Shown here: piece after piece, positions 27,919-37,109 of the stretch | Layout of the letters: every line of letters begins with the position of its first letter | Position numbering within the stretch: the first letter of the stretch is position 1 | Assembly: GCF_003634555.1 (NCBI RefSeq) | Contig: NZ_RBKS01000001.1 | Location: 186,001-250,000, forward strand | Source: Frondihabitans australicus | GTDB taxonomy: Bacteria; Actinomycetota; Actinomycetes; Actinomycetales; Microbacteriaceae | DNA length: 64,000 nucleotides | Direction: 5' to 3' | Translations under genes and position numbers: made by a program | Notes under the pieces: model-generated | What the model was told of the DNA's origin: nothing | Databases searched by the model: none | What the model saw: the letters and a program-made list of their open reading frames with translations, nothing else

Positions 27919-29283
27919 GTGAAGTTCGCCAAGACCGTCATCGACCTCGTCGGCAACACTCCGCTCGTGCAACTCAACAGTGTCACCGAGGGGATCTCGG
28001 CGACCGTCCTGGCGAAGGTCGAGTACCTCAACCCCGGCGGCTCGTCGAAAGACCGCATCGCGACGCGCATCATCGACGCGGCCGAGCGCGACGGTCTCCT
28101 GAAGCCCGGCGGCACGATCGTCGAGCCGACGAGCGGCAACACCGGCGTCGGGCTCGCGCTCGTCGCCCAGCAGCGCGGCTACCGGTGCGTGTTCGTCCTG
28201 CCCGACAAGGTCGGCGAGGACAAGCGGAACGTCCTGACGGCCTACGGCGCCGAGATCGTCGTCACCCCGACCGCCGTCGCGCCCGACAGCCCCGAGTCGT
28301 ACTACAGCGTCTCCGACCGACTCGTGGCCGAGATTCCCGGCGCCTTCAAGCCGAACCAGTACGAGAACCCCAACGGTCCGCTCAGTCACTACGAGACCAC
28401 CGGCCCGGAGATCTGGCGCGACACCGATCAGAAGATCACGCACTTCGTCGCGGGCGTCGGCACCGGGGGCACCATCTCGGGCACCGGCCGCTTCCTCAAG
28501 GAGGCGTCGAACGGAGCCGTGACCATCGTCGGCGCCGACCCCGAGGGCAGCGTCTACTCGGGCGGCACCGGTCGCCCCTACCTCGTCGAGGGCGTGGGCG
28601 AGGACTTCTGGCCGGGAGCCTACGACGGCTCGGTCGTCGACCGGATCATCGCCGTGTCGGACGCCCGCTCGTTCGACATCACGCGCCGCCTCGCCCGCGA
28701 AGAAGGCCTGCTGGTCGGCGGCTCGAGCGGCATGGCCGTCGCCGCCGCGCTCGACGTGGCGCGCGAGCTCGGCCCCGACGACGTCGTCGTCGTGCTCCTG
28801 CCCGACTCGGGCCGCGGCTACCTCGGCAAGATCTTCAACGAGAAGTGGATGCGCTCCTACGGGTTCAGCCAGGAGTCCGACGAGCGCACCGTCGGCGACC
28901 TCATCGCGTCGAAGTCCGGCGAGCTGCCCGACCTCGTGCACGCGCACCCGTCCGACACCGTCCGCGACGTCGTGCAGATCATGGCGAAGTACGGCGTCTC
29001 GCAGATGCCGGTCCTCTCGGCCGAGCCGCCCGTCGTCATCGGCGAGGTCGTCGGCGCGGTGGAGGAGAAGGCGCTGCTCGAGCAGGTCTTCTCGGGAGAG
29101 GCGCAGATGACCGATCCGATCGAGCGCTTCACCGGCGCGCCCCTCGCGCTCATCGGCTTGAACGAGCCGATCACCGCCGCCCGCCGCGCCCTCGAGCAGA
29201 GCGACGCGCTGCTCGTGACGAGCGACGGCAAGCCCGCCGCCGTCATCACGCGGCACGACCTCCTCGCCTTCTTGTCCGAATAG
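27919..29283 (+). CDS. cbs: Cystathionine beta-synthase with CBS domain pair
   Basis: A 454-residue PLP enzyme that joins homocysteine and serine. The PLP lysine is Lys44 in NPGGSSKDR; PTSGNTGVGLA and the phosphate-binding GVGTGGTISGTGR loop follow. The C-terminal 125 residues form two CBS motifs, possible regulatory sites. O-acetylserine sulfhydrylases lack this C-terminal pair, and Micrococcales enzymes of this layout are called cystathionine beta-synthase. The following gene makes the other half of transsulfuration. The start is GTG on a leaderless message. Confidence 0.92.
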   Translation: MKFAKTVIDLVGNTPLVQLNSVTEGISATVLAKVEYLNPGGSSKDRIATRIIDAAERDGLLKPGGTIVEPTSGNTGVGLALVAQQRGYRCVFVLPDKVGEDKRNVLTAYGAEIVVTPTAVAPDSPESYYSVSDRLVAEIPGAFKPNQYENPNGPLSHYETTGPEIWRDTDQKITHFVAGVGTGGTISGTGRFLKEASNGAVTIVGADPEGSVYSGGTGRPYLVEGVGEDFWPGAYDGSVVDRIIAVSDARSFDITRRLAREEGLLVGGSSGMAVAAALDVARELGPDDVVVVLLPDSGRGYLGKIFNEKWMRSYGFSQESDERTVGDLIASKSGELPDLVHAHPSDTVRDVVQIMAKYGVSQMPVLSAEPPVVIGEVVGAVEEKALLEQVFSGEAQMTDPIERFTGAPLALIGLNEPITAARRALEQSDALLVTSDGKPAAVITRHDLLAFLSE

Positions 29284-29321
29284 GACAGCCTGTCCGCCTC
29301 ACACCCCTCTAGGACTCTTCC

Positions 29322-30473
29322 GTGACCTCCTCCTTCGAGACCCGCGCCATCCACGACGGTCAGGCGTTCGACCCGACCACGGGCGCCGTCGTCCCGCCGA
29401 TCTACCAGACCTCGACGTTCGTGCAGGACGGCATCGGCGGCTTCCGCTCCGGGTACGAGTACGGCCGGTCGGCGAACCCGACCCGCGACTCGCTGCAGAC
29501 GGTGCTCGCCTCCCTCGAGGGCGGATCACACGCGTTCAGCTTCGCGTCGGGGCTGGCTGCCGAGGACTCGCTCCTGCGCGCCGTCCTCTCGCCCGGTTCG
29601 CGCGTCGTCATGGGCAACGACGTCTACGGCGGCACCCACCGCCTTGTGAACCGGGTGTGGCGTCCGTGGGGCGTGGACCTCGTCACCGTCGACATGAGCG
29701 ACCTCGACGCCGTCCGCGCCGTCGTCGCGGCCGCGCCGACCACCGTGCTCTGGGTCGAGACGCCGTCGAACCCGCTCATGAAGATCTCCGACATCGCGGC
29801 CCTCGCGTCGATCGGGCACGACGCGGGCGCGCTCGTCGTCGTCGACAACACGTTCGCGTCGCCGTACATCCAGCAGCCGCTCGCGCTCGGCGCCGACGTC
29901 GTGGTGCACTCGACCACGAAGTACCTCGGCGGTCACTCCGACACCCTCGGCGGGGCTCTGGTGCTGCAGGATGCCGAGCTGGCCGAGAAGGTCGGCTTCA
30001 TCCAATTCGGCGTCGGCGCGGTGTCCGCTCCCATGGAGGCCTGGCTCACGGTCCGCGGCATCAAGACCCTCGGCGTGCGCGTCGACCGGCACTCCGAGAA
30101 CGCGCAGGCGGTCGCCGAGGCCGTCGTCGGCCACCCGGCGGCGGCGCAGGTGTTCTACCCGGGCCTGTCGTCGCACCCAGGCCACGAGCTGGCCGCCCGT
30201 CAGATGAAGCGCTTCGGCGGAATGCTCTCGGTGGGGCTCGCCGGGGGAGCGGCGGCGGCGCGGCAGTTCGCCGAGGCGACGGAGATCTTCCAGCTCGCGG
30301 AGTCGCTCGGCGGCGTCGAGTCGCTGATCGGCTACCCGACCGCGATGACCCACGCGTCGGTCATCGGCACCGAGCTCGAGGTGCCCGACAACATCGTACG
30401 GCTCTCCGTCGGCATCGAGTCGGTCGACGACCTCGTCGCCGACGTCGTGCAGGCCCTCGACCGCGTGCAGTAG
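29322..30473 (+). CDS. metB: Cystathionine gamma-synthase / gamma-lyase
   Basis: A 383-residue Cys/Met-metabolism PLP enzyme. It starts with FETRAIHDGQAFDPTTGAVV, has YEYGRSANPTRD, the PLP Lys200 in HSTTKYLGGHSD and SVGIESVDDLVADV near the end. Synthase and lyase members cannot be told apart reliably by eye. Following cystathionine beta-synthase by 38 bases, the pair supports reverse transsulfuration (homocysteine to cysteine), so a lyase activity is equally possible. Confidence 0.93.
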   Translation: MTSSFETRAIHDGQAFDPTTGAVVPPIYQTSTFVQDGIGGFRSGYEYGRSANPTRDSLQTVLASLEGGSHAFSFASGLAAEDSLLRAVLSPGSRVVMGNDVYGGTHRLVNRVWRPWGVDLVTVDMSDLDAVRAVVAAAPTTVLWVETPSNPLMKISDIAALASIGHDAGALVVVDNTFASPYIQQPLALGADVVVHSTTKYLGGHSDTLGGALVLQDAELAEKVGFIQFGVGAVSAPMEAWLTVRGIKTLGVRVDRHSENAQAVAEAVVGHPAAAQVFYPGLSSHPGHELAARQMKRFGGMLSVGLAGGAAAARQFAEATEIFQLAESLGGVESLIGYPTAMTHASVIGTELEVPDNIVRLSVGIESVDDLVADVVQALDRVQ

Positions 30474-30516
30474 GCCGCCGCTGCGCCGCGTCGGCCGCGC
30501 CGCGCCGAGCGTCGTT

Positions 30517-31044
30517 CTATGCGCGCGGCCGCCGCGCGCGCTCGCTCGGCCATGGCCAGTCGTCGTCGGGCCCGTCCTGCAGCACGTACTGGTCGAGGTC
30601 GATCTCGGCGCCGATCCGGCCGAGCAGCGCTACCCACTCGGCCGAGACGCCGCCGCCGTGGCTCTGGAACGCTCGCCCGTCGAAGTAGCGCACGATCGAT
30701 AGCGCCCGGTAGGGCTCGGCGGGCAGTCGCGCGACGTTCTCGAGCGCCGGGGCGTGGCGGGTGTAGAGGTCGTCGAGGTGATCCCACTCGAGGTCCCGGC
30801 TCGACAGCGTGGAGAACACCGACCATCGGCTGAACCGCCGCACGCGGTCGGAGGTCGCCCCGAGTTCCGGGGGCGGGTTGTAGTCCGGAGGCCACGGCCA
30901 AGGCTCGCCGATGCTCCAGGAGCGATCGGGGTCGGTGCCGAGGATCGACGTGATGTCTGCCGCCGACAGAACTTCGCTCGTGATCTCGAAGCTCACCCTG
31001 ATGCGGTCGTCGGCCGGCGGATCGGCCTCGTCGTCGTCGCTCAT
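30517..31044 (-). CDS. DUF4279-like protein
   Basis: A 175-residue acidic soluble protein with the DUF4279-like order: IRVSFEITSEVLSAADITSI, a SRWSVFSTLSSRDLEWDH segment and RYFDGRAFQSHGGGVSAEWV. The family has no established role and often appears near other small immunity-like proteins, but no toxin is nearby. The ATG is 7 bases from TAGTCT on the minus strand, so the message is likely leaderless. It is divergent from the LytR-CpsA-Psr gene. Confidence 0.7.
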   Translation of the reverse strand: MSDDDEADPPADDRIRVSFEITSEVLSAADITSILGTDPDRSWSIGEPWPWPPDYNPPPELGATSDRVRRFSRWSVFSTLSSRDLEWDHLDDLYTRHAPALENVARLPAEPYRALSIVRYFDGRAFQSHGGGVSAEWVALLGRIGAEIDLDQYVLQDGPDDDWPWPSERARRPRA

Positions 31045-31051
31045 CTCGGCA

Positions 31052-31057
31052 AGACTA
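31052..31057 (-). promoter_or_regulatory. -10 element of the DUF4279 gene
   Basis: TAGTCT on the minus strand, 7 bases before the ATG. Confidence 0.45.
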
Positions 31058-31073
31058 TCTCCCGCAGCAAGAG

Positions 31074-31097
31074 GAATGCATGTAGAATGTTGCATTC
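31074..31097. promoter_or_regulatory. Palindromic operator over the -10 of the LCP gene
   Basis: GAATGCA (31074-31080) and TGCATTC (31091-31097) are perfect inverted arms around a 10-base centre that contains TAGAAT (31083-31088), the probable -10 element. A bound repressor would block the promoter directly. The size suits a TetR-type dimer, and a TetR gene lies downstream. Confidence 0.6.
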
Positions 31098-31123
31098 ATG
31101 CAGCCGACGAGAGGGACGCCACG

Positions 31124-32158
31124 ATGCCGCACGCAGACAGCGCTCCGACGCGCGCGACGACGAGGCGCGGGCGCCGGCGACGCCGCGCCGTGCGGCGGGG
31201 GCTCATCGCGGCGGCGGTGGTCGTGGCGCTGCTGGCCTCGGCCGTGGGAGCGGGGGCGCTGCTCCTGCGGTCCGAGGTCACGAAGAACGTCACAACCCTC
31301 CCCGCAAGCCAGGTCTTCCCCGACGAGGCGCAGCGGCCGGCGCCGTCGAAGGGGGCGAAGAACATCCTGCTGCTCGGCTCGGACTCTCGGCAGGCGAGCG
31401 ACCAGCACGACCTCGACGGCGCCGGCGGGCAACGCTCCGACGTGATGATGCTTGCGCACATCCCGGCCGACCGCTCGGGCGTGCAGATCATGTCGATCAT
31501 GCGCGACACCTGGGTCGACGTCCCGGGCCACGGGCAGGCGAAGATCAACGCGGCGCTCGCCTGGGGCGGCGTGCCGCTGACCGTCCGGACCGTCGAGAAC
31601 CTGCTCGGCGTCCGCATCGACCACGTCGCCATCATCGACTTCGCCGGGGTCGAGGGCATCACGACCGCGCTCGGCGGTGTCTGGGTCGACAACGCGATGC
31701 CGTTCACGTCGGGCGGGCACTTCTTCGCTGCGGGCCCGATCGAACTCGAGGGGCCGCTCGCTCTCCGCTACGTGCGAGAGCGCCACGCCTTCGCCACCGC
31801 CGACTATCAGCGGGTGCAGAACCAGCAGGCGCTGCTGAAGGGGATCCTCGATCGCGCCGTCAGCCGCGACGTGCTCGGCGACCCGCGTCAGCTCCTCGGC
31901 TTCGTCAGCGAGACCTCGAAGTACCTCACCGTCGACAGCGGATTCACCACCGGCGAGGCGGCGTCGCTGGCCTACAGCCTCCGCGGCATCGACGGCAGCG
32001 CCATCGCGTTCTTCACGATGCCGACGGCGGGCACCGGCACGTCGGCCGACGGGCAGTCGATCATCAGGCTCGACCCCGGCGCCCTGGCGAAAGTGCGCTC
32101 GGCTCTCGCCGGCGATTCACTGCAGGAGCTCGCGAAGAGCCCCTCGGCTGATCGGTGA
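31124..32158 (+). CDS. LytR-CpsA-Psr family enzyme
   Basis: A 344-residue single-pass membrane protein: Arg-rich N-terminus (RRGRRRRRAVRRG), one helix (about 27-50) and the extracellular LCP catalytic domain. Characteristic motifs are NILLLGSDSR, RSDVMMLAHIP, MSIMRDTWVDVPGHG, KINAALAWGG and RYVRERHAF. LCP enzymes transfer wall glycopolymers from lipid carriers to peptidoglycan. The ATG follows GAGAGGGA at 7 bases. A palindrome covers its promoter, so it is regulated. Confidence 0.9.
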   Translation: MPHADSAPTRATTRRGRRRRRAVRRGLIAAAVVVALLASAVGAGALLLRSEVTKNVTTLPASQVFPDEAQRPAPSKGAKNILLLGSDSRQASDQHDLDGAGGQRSDVMMLAHIPADRSGVQIMSIMRDTWVDVPGHGQAKINAALAWGGVPLTVRTVENLLGVRIDHVAIIDFAGVEGITTALGGVWVDNAMPFTSGGHFFAAGPIELEGPLALRYVRERHAFATADYQRVQNQQALLKGILDRAVSRDVLGDPRQLLGFVSETSKYLTVDSGFTTGEAASLAYSLRGIDGSAIAFFTMPTAGTGTSADGQSIIRLDPGALAKVRSALAGDSLQELAKSPSADR

Positions 32159-32164
32159 CGGCGC

Positions 32165-32734
32165 CTAGTCCCACCACGTCGGGAACATCAGCATGATGTT
32201 GTCGACCAGCGCCTTGCGGCTCGCCCGCTTGCCCGTCAGCCAGTTCTCGATGACGCCGACGAGGCCGTGCGCCACGAACCCCGCGGCCAACGGCTCGGAC
32301 AGTTCGCCGGGGCGCTTCGCCGACGCGCGCGAACGCTCGAGGTGGCCGAGAGACGACACCTCGAAGTGGTGCGCCAGGACGCGGTGCGTCGACGCATCGA
32401 GAGCGTCGGGCAGTGCGAGGCGGTAGATGTCGCGGTACTTGACCACGTGGTCGACCACGCGCTCCATGCCCTTTCGCGTGATGGCGGCCTCGTCGAGGCC
32501 GCCCTGCTCGCGGAGGGCGAGGTCGTCGGCACGGATCTGATCGAGCTCGGGCGTCAGCACGTCGACGAGCAGAGCCCCCGGCGATGTGGCGTGGCTGTAG
32601 AAGGTGGCCCGGTTGATGCCCGCGGCCCGAGTGACGTCGGCGACGGTGATCGACGACACCGGTGTCGCCGAGGCCAGTTCGACGATCGCCGCGTGAAGCG
32701 CCTTCGTCGTCTGGACGATTCGTGCGTCGACCAT
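32165..32734 (-). CDS. TetR-family transcriptional regulator
   Basis: A 189-residue regulator with an N-terminal helix-turn-helix (SITVADVTRAAGINRATFYSH) and a helical C-terminus for ligand and dimer formation. The start follows GAGGA. It is divergent from the efflux gene, the usual target of such regulators. GTTCGTTC is found at 32751-32758, just before its start, and the inverted GAACGAAC at 32862-32869 near the efflux promoter; these are candidate operators. Confidence 0.9.
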   Translation of the reverse strand: MVDARIVQTTKALHAAIVELASATPVSSITVADVTRAAGINRATFYSHATSPGALLVDVLTPELDQIRADDLALREQGGLDEAAITRKGMERVVDHVVKYRDIYRLALPDALDASTHRVLAHHFEVSSLGHLERSRASAKRPGELSEPLAAGFVAHGLVGVIENWLTGKRASRKALVDNIMLMFPTWWD

Positions 32735-32750
32735 CGTCGGTCCTCCCCAT

Positions 32751-32869
32751 GTTCGTTCGGTGCCCGAAGCCTAGCCCTCGGGGCTGTGCACGAGCAGTCG
32801 CCGATTATGCCAGGTCGGGGCCTGTTTTGCTCGCGCGGTCGAAGGGCGCACCACTAGCATTGAACGAAC
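32751..32869. promoter_or_regulatory. Inverted GTTCGTTC / GAACGAAC pair in the TetR-efflux intergenic space
   Basis: Two 8-base inverted copies lie 111 bases apart (start to start), one beside the TetR start and one next to TAGCAT (32855-32860), a possible -10 for the efflux gene. Confidence 0.35.
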
Positions 32870-32967
32870 GACAGTCGTCGACTTGTCGTCCCTTTCCTCC
32901 GCATCGTCACGATCACTGACGTGCGCCCTGGCGTGTGAGCGCTCACTCTCGATCCTGAAGGACCACC

Positions 32968-34200
32968 GTGACCATCGTCGTTCATCCGGGCGACTCCCTG
33001 ACCGCGCGCCAGCGACTCGTCTACGTCGTCGTCCTCGGCGCTCTCACCGCTCTCGGCCCCGCGACCATCGACCTCTACCTTCCGTCGTTCCCGTCGCTCG
33101 AGGCGGACTTCCAGGTGAGCACGGGCGTGATCCAGCTCACCCTCACGGCGACGACCATCGGCTTCGCCCTCGGGCAGCTGCTCGTCGGGCCGTGGAGCGA
33201 CAAGGTCGGCCGCCGCACCCCGCTCATCGTGGCGAGCGCCGTGCACGTCTGCGCGAGCCTCGGCGCGGCGACGGCGCCGAGCGTCGAGGTGCTGGGCCTG
33301 TTCCGGGTGCTTCAGGGCATGGGCGCGGCGGCCGGCGGCGTCGTCGCGATGGCGCTCGTGCGCGACCTGTTCGGCGGGCGGCCGCTGGTGAAGATGCTGT
33401 CGCGCCTGGCCATGGTGAACGGGCTGGCGCCGATTCTCGCGCCGGTGATCGGGTCTCAGATCCTGCGCTTCACGTCGTGGCGGGGCATCTTCGTCTTCCT
33501 CATGGCCTACGGCGTGCTCGTCGTGCTCGCCGCCGTCTTCTTCATCGTCGAGACCCTCCCGCCGGAGCGCCGCCACGAGGCCGGCCACACGACGCTGCGG
33601 CAGCGCTACCGCGTGCTCTTCCGAGACCGGGTGTTCGTCGGCGTCGCCATCGTCGGGGCGATGGTGTTCTCGGGGTTGTTCGCGTATCTGGCGACGTCGT
33701 CGTTCCTGTTCCAGCAGGTCTACGGGCTGACCGCGCAGCAGTTCGGCGTGCTGTTCGCCATCAACTCGCTGGGCGTGGTGGTCGGCGTGCAGGTCTCGTC
33801 GAGGCTGGCGCAGCGGTACGGGCCGCAGTGGATCCTCGCCTGCTCGACCTCGGTGATGATCCTCGCGGCCGCGACCATCGTCGCGCTCGACTCGGCGCAC
33901 CTCTTCGGCCTCGCCGGAGTGCTCGTGCCGCTGTGGATCTTCATCGCCTCGTGCGGCTTCTCGTTCCCGCAGGTGCAGGTTCTCGCGCTCGCGAACCACG
34001 GCAAGGAGGCCGGCACGGCGGCGTCGCTCCTCGGGGCGCTCAACTTCGGTCTGGCCGGCCTGATCTCGCCCGTCGTCGGCTTCATCGGGGTGTCGACGGC
34101 GGCGCCGATGGGTGCGGTGATGGTGTGCACGACGGCGATCGCGATCCTGAGCCTGTGGATTCTGGTGCGTCCGCGGACGGTGCCCGAGCTCGGCCACTGA
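32968..34200 (+). CDS. Bcr/CflA-type multidrug MFS transporter
   Basis: A 410-residue, 12-helix major-facilitator protein. The early motif PATIDLYLPSFPSLEADF and the motif-A region GPWSDKVGRRTPL are typical of Bcr/CflA drug:proton antiporters. It probably exports small toxic molecules. The GTG start follows GAAGGA. It lies divergent from a TetR repressor gene, the classic drug-efflux arrangement. Substrate unknown. Confidence 0.9.
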   Translation: MTIVVHPGDSLTARQRLVYVVVLGALTALGPATIDLYLPSFPSLEADFQVSTGVIQLTLTATTIGFALGQLLVGPWSDKVGRRTPLIVASAVHVCASLGAATAPSVEVLGLFRVLQGMGAAAGGVVAMALVRDLFGGRPLVKMLSRLAMVNGLAPILAPVIGSQILRFTSWRGIFVFLMAYGVLVVLAAVFFIVETLPPERRHEAGHTTLRQRYRVLFRDRVFVGVAIVGAMVFSGLFAYLATSSFLFQQVYGLTAQQFGVLFAINSLGVVVGVQVSSRLAQRYGPQWILACSTSVMILAAATIVALDSAHLFGLAGVLVPLWIFIASCGFSFPQVQVLALANHGKEAGTAASLLGALNFGLAGLISPVVGFIGVSTAAPMGAVMVCTTAIAILSLWILVRPRTVPELGH

Positions 34201-34254
34201 CGCCTGCGCGGCGTTTCGGCCGCTCCAGGGGGTGCGTGGGCGCGGGCTGACTTC

Positions 34255-34260
34255 TAGAGT
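34255..34260 (+). promoter_or_regulatory. -10 element of the HerA-like gene
   Basis: TAGAGT ends 6 bases before the ATG, consistent with a leaderless transcript. Confidence 0.5.
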
Positions 34261-34266
34261 GGCGAC

Positions 34267-36297
34267 ATGAGCGACGTTCAGAACGCGCAGGCGGCACTGG
34301 AGGCGGCTGTCGCGGCCGCCGAGAAGGCGAAGGCCGAGGCGGACGCCGCGCTGGCCAGAGTGCAGCAGCTCGCGGCCGACGCTGCTGCGGCGGCGCAGCA
34401 GGCGGCGGCGGGCACGAGCGCGGCGGCTGCGGTGGCGGCCCAAGCGCCGGCCCCGGCAGACGAGGGCGCGGCCCCGGGGGCGCAGGAGCCCGCCGGCACA
34501 CCCGCCCCGGTCGAGTCTGCGGCGGCTCCTGCGCCCTCGGCCGACACCCCGGCACCACCGCCCGCTGCGCCGGAGGCCTCGGCCGCCGGCCCCCTCGCCG
34601 CGCCCGCCGTCGACGCGATCCGCGCCGGGTACGCGTTCGACGGGCCCGCCATCGAGGTCGGCGCCCTCGTCAACGGCGACGCGCGGGCGGACGTGCCCGT
34701 GCGGATCCCGCTGGCGATGATGAACCGCCACGGCCTCGTCGCCGGCGCCACCGGCACGGGCAAGACCAAGACCCTGCAGGTGCTCGCCGAGCAGCTGTCG
34801 GCCGCCGGCGTGGCGGTGTTCGCCGCCGACATGAAAGGCGACCTGTCGGGCATCGCGACGCCGGGGGAGTCGAACCCGAAGCTGCTCGAGCGCACGGAGG
34901 GCCTCGGCCAGCAGTGGACTCCGCGGGCGGCTCCGACCGAGTACTACGCGCTGGGCGGTAAGGGCACGGGCATTCCCGTGCGGGCGACGGTGGCCGGCTT
35001 CGGGCCGCTGCTGCTGGCGAAGGTGCTCGGGCTCAACGACACGCAGGAGTCGAGTCTCGGCCTCGTCTTCCACTACGCGGAGCAGGCCGGGCTCGCGCTG
35101 CTCGACCTGAGCGACCTCCGCGCCGTGCTCACCTACCTCACCAGCGACGAGGGGAAGGGCGAGCTGGCATCGCTCGGAGGCCTCAGCTCGCAGACGGCGG
35201 GCGTGATCCTGCGCGAGCTGATCACCTTCGCCGACCAGGGCGCCGACCAGTTCTTCGGCGAGCCGGAGATGGACACCGCCGAGTTCCTGCGGATCGCCCC
35301 CGACGGGCGCGGCGTCGTGAGCCTGCTGGAGCTGCCCGGGGTGGCGACGCAGCCGGCGCTGTTCTCGACCTTCCTCATGTGGATGCTCGCCGACCTCTAC
35401 AACGACCTGCCCGAGGTGGGTGATCTCGACAAGCCCAGGCTCGTGTTCTTCTTCGACGAGGCGCACCTCCTGTTCACCGGAGCCTCGAAGGACTTCGTCG
35501 CGCAGATCACCCAGACCGTGCGGCTGATCCGCTCGAAGGGCGTCGGCATCGTGTTCGTGACGCAGACCCCGAAGGACGTGCCGAGCGACGTGCTGGCGCA
35601 GCTCGGCTCCAGGATCCAGCACCAGCTGCGGGCGTTCACCCCCGACGACGCCAAGGCGCTCAAGGCGACGGTCTCGACCTACCCGAAGAGCGGCTACGAC
35701 CTCGGCGAGGTGCTGCAGTCGCTGGCGACCGGCGAGGCGATCGTCACCGTCATGAACGAGAAGGGCGCGCCGTCGCCCGTGGCGTGGACCAGGCTTCGCG
35801 CACCGCAGGGATCGATGTCGCCCACCCCGACTCCGGCGATGGAGGCGGCCGTCGCGGCGTCGCCGCTGCTCGCGACGTACGGCACGGCGATCGACCGGGA
35901 GTCGGCGCGCGAAATCCTGACCGCCAAGCTCGAGTCCGCCTCGGCAGCGGAGGCGGCCCGCGTCGCCGCGACCGAGCAGGCCAAGGCGCAGGCGGAGGCG
36001 GAGAAGGCCGCGGCCGCCGCGGCGAAGGCTGACGCAAAGGCCCAGGCCGACGCGGAGAGGGCCCGGGCCGCCGCGCAGAAGGAGTACGAGCGGCAGCAGC
36101 GCGAGTTCGAGAAGGCCGAGAAGGCGCGGCGCACCGCGGCCTCGCGCTCGACCACCACCCGGTCTCGCTCGACGTCGTCGCGCTCGCGGTCGTCGGCAGG
36201 CGACTCGCTCATGGGCGACCTGCTCGGCTCGAGCGCGAGCCAGAAGATCATGACCGAGGTGGTCAAGGGGATCTTCGGCACGCTGCGTCGACGCTAG
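34267..36297 (+). CDS. HerA-like/DUF853 ATPase
   Basis: A 676-residue protein with an Ala/Pro-rich N-terminal 110 residues, an ATPase of the HerA/FtsK superfamily and a C-terminal Ala/Lys/Arg-rich coiled-coil-like tail. Walker A is GATGTGKTKT at 160; the DEAH box is at 397-400 in VFFFDEAHLLF; VFVTQTPKDVPSDVLAQLGSRI matches DUF853 (YjgR-like). Role in DNA handling is likely but undefined. It is probably monocistronic. Confidence 0.88.
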   Translation: MSDVQNAQAALEAAVAAAEKAKAEADAALARVQQLAADAAAAAQQAAAGTSAAAAVAAQAPAPADEGAAPGAQEPAGTPAPVESAAAPAPSADTPAPPPAAPEASAAGPLAAPAVDAIRAGYAFDGPAIEVGALVNGDARADVPVRIPLAMMNRHGLVAGATGTGKTKTLQVLAEQLSAAGVAVFAADMKGDLSGIATPGESNPKLLERTEGLGQQWTPRAAPTEYYALGGKGTGIPVRATVAGFGPLLLAKVLGLNDTQESSLGLVFHYAEQAGLALLDLSDLRAVLTYLTSDEGKGELASLGGLSSQTAGVILRELITFADQGADQFFGEPEMDTAEFLRIAPDGRGVVSLLELPGVATQPALFSTFLMWMLADLYNDLPEVGDLDKPRLVFFFDEAHLLFTGASKDFVAQITQTVRLIRSKGVGIVFVTQTPKDVPSDVLAQLGSRIQHQLRAFTPDDAKALKATVSTYPKSGYDLGEVLQSLATGEAIVTVMNEKGAPSPVAWTRLRAPQGSMSPTPTPAMEAAVAASPLLATYGTAIDRESAREILTAKLESASAAEAARVAATEQAKAQAEAEKAAAAAAKADAKAQADAERARAAAQKEYERQQREFEKAEKARRTAASRSTTTRSRSTSSRSRSSAGDSLMGDLLGSSASQKIMTEVVKGIFGTLRRR

Positions 36298-36337
36298 CCG
36301 CGCGCGTCACCTCTCGACGAGGTGCTACACGCGGGTG

Positions 36338-36964
36338 CTACCTCTCGACGAGGTGCTGGACTCCCATGACGAGCAGGCCCACGGCGATGGCGCCTGCGCC
36401 GATCATGACGAGCCGGAACACCCGGGTCGCGTACCAGCCGCGCGCCATCGGGAACATCTCGTAGTAGTCGCCGCGCGAGAGCGGGAGGTCGTCGACGACG
36501 ACCTGCACCTCGAGCGCCTCGGCGACGCGGACGATGTCGGCCTTCGACCAGAACAGCCCGTTCATGCCGTAGAGCCGGCGACCCTCGGCGTCGAGCACGA
36601 GCATCTGGGTCAGCGAGTCGTTCGACGATCCGCGGTAGACGCGGTTGAGGACGACGTGGTCGATCTCCGACCGCTCGATCGACACCGACGGCAGCAGCAT
36701 GCGCCGCTTCACCAGGTGCGTCGGCGTGACCGCCGCGAAGACGAGCTTGTAGCGCAGGAACACCACGAAGAACGCGCCCGTCACGGCGGCCTCGGTGCTG
36801 AGCACGGCGGGCAGCGCCTCGCTCTCGACGGTGAGCCACAGCAGAGCGGCGAACACCGGCAGCAGGCTGCTCGCCCCCGAGACCAGCGCTGTGCGCCCCA
36901 GAGACTGGAGCGGTGTCGTGTAGATCGTGAACCCGGTTCGGTCGGGCCCGCGGGTGATGGTCAT
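36338..36964 (-). CDS. Hypothetical membrane protein with three predicted helices
   Basis: A 208-residue protein with helices near residues 20-42, 46-66 and 180-202 and a cytosolic middle part containing IERSEIDHVVLNRVYRGSSN, which resembles a bacterial PH-like fold. No partner gene is evident. The start ATG lies where the first conserved-looking sequence begins; the frame continues upstream without a plausible ribosome site. Function unknown. Confidence 0.65.
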   Translation of the reverse strand: MTITRGPDRTGFTIYTTPLQSLGRTALVSGASSLLPVFAALLWLTVESEALPAVLSTEAAVTGAFFVVFLRYKLVFAAVTPTHLVKRRMLLPSVSIERSEIDHVVLNRVYRGSSNDSLTQMLVLDAEGRRLYGMNGLFWSKADIVRVAEALEVQVVVDDLPLSRGDYYEMFPMARGWYATRVFRLVMIGAGAIAVGLLVMGVQHLVER

Positions 36965-37109
36965 GCTTCCCCCATGGAATCGGAGCCTGCGCCTCCTCCA
37001 CCCCTGGGGAGACGCCCTGGCTGGTACCACCGTAGGGCAGACCACCGTCACGGCGGACCGCCCAGTTCGGGTGGTATCCGACCAGCCGGTATGTTCTGTC
37101 GGGACGATC

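Noticed and set aside
31098-31445. Short frame starting at the ATG just after the palindrome
   Set aside because: It is out of frame with the LCP enzyme and Arg/Ser-rich without motifs; the ATG at 31124 has a good ribosome site.
32854-35622. Minus-strand open frame of 922 codons
   Set aside because: Covers the MFS and HerA-like genes in antisense and shows no family motif.
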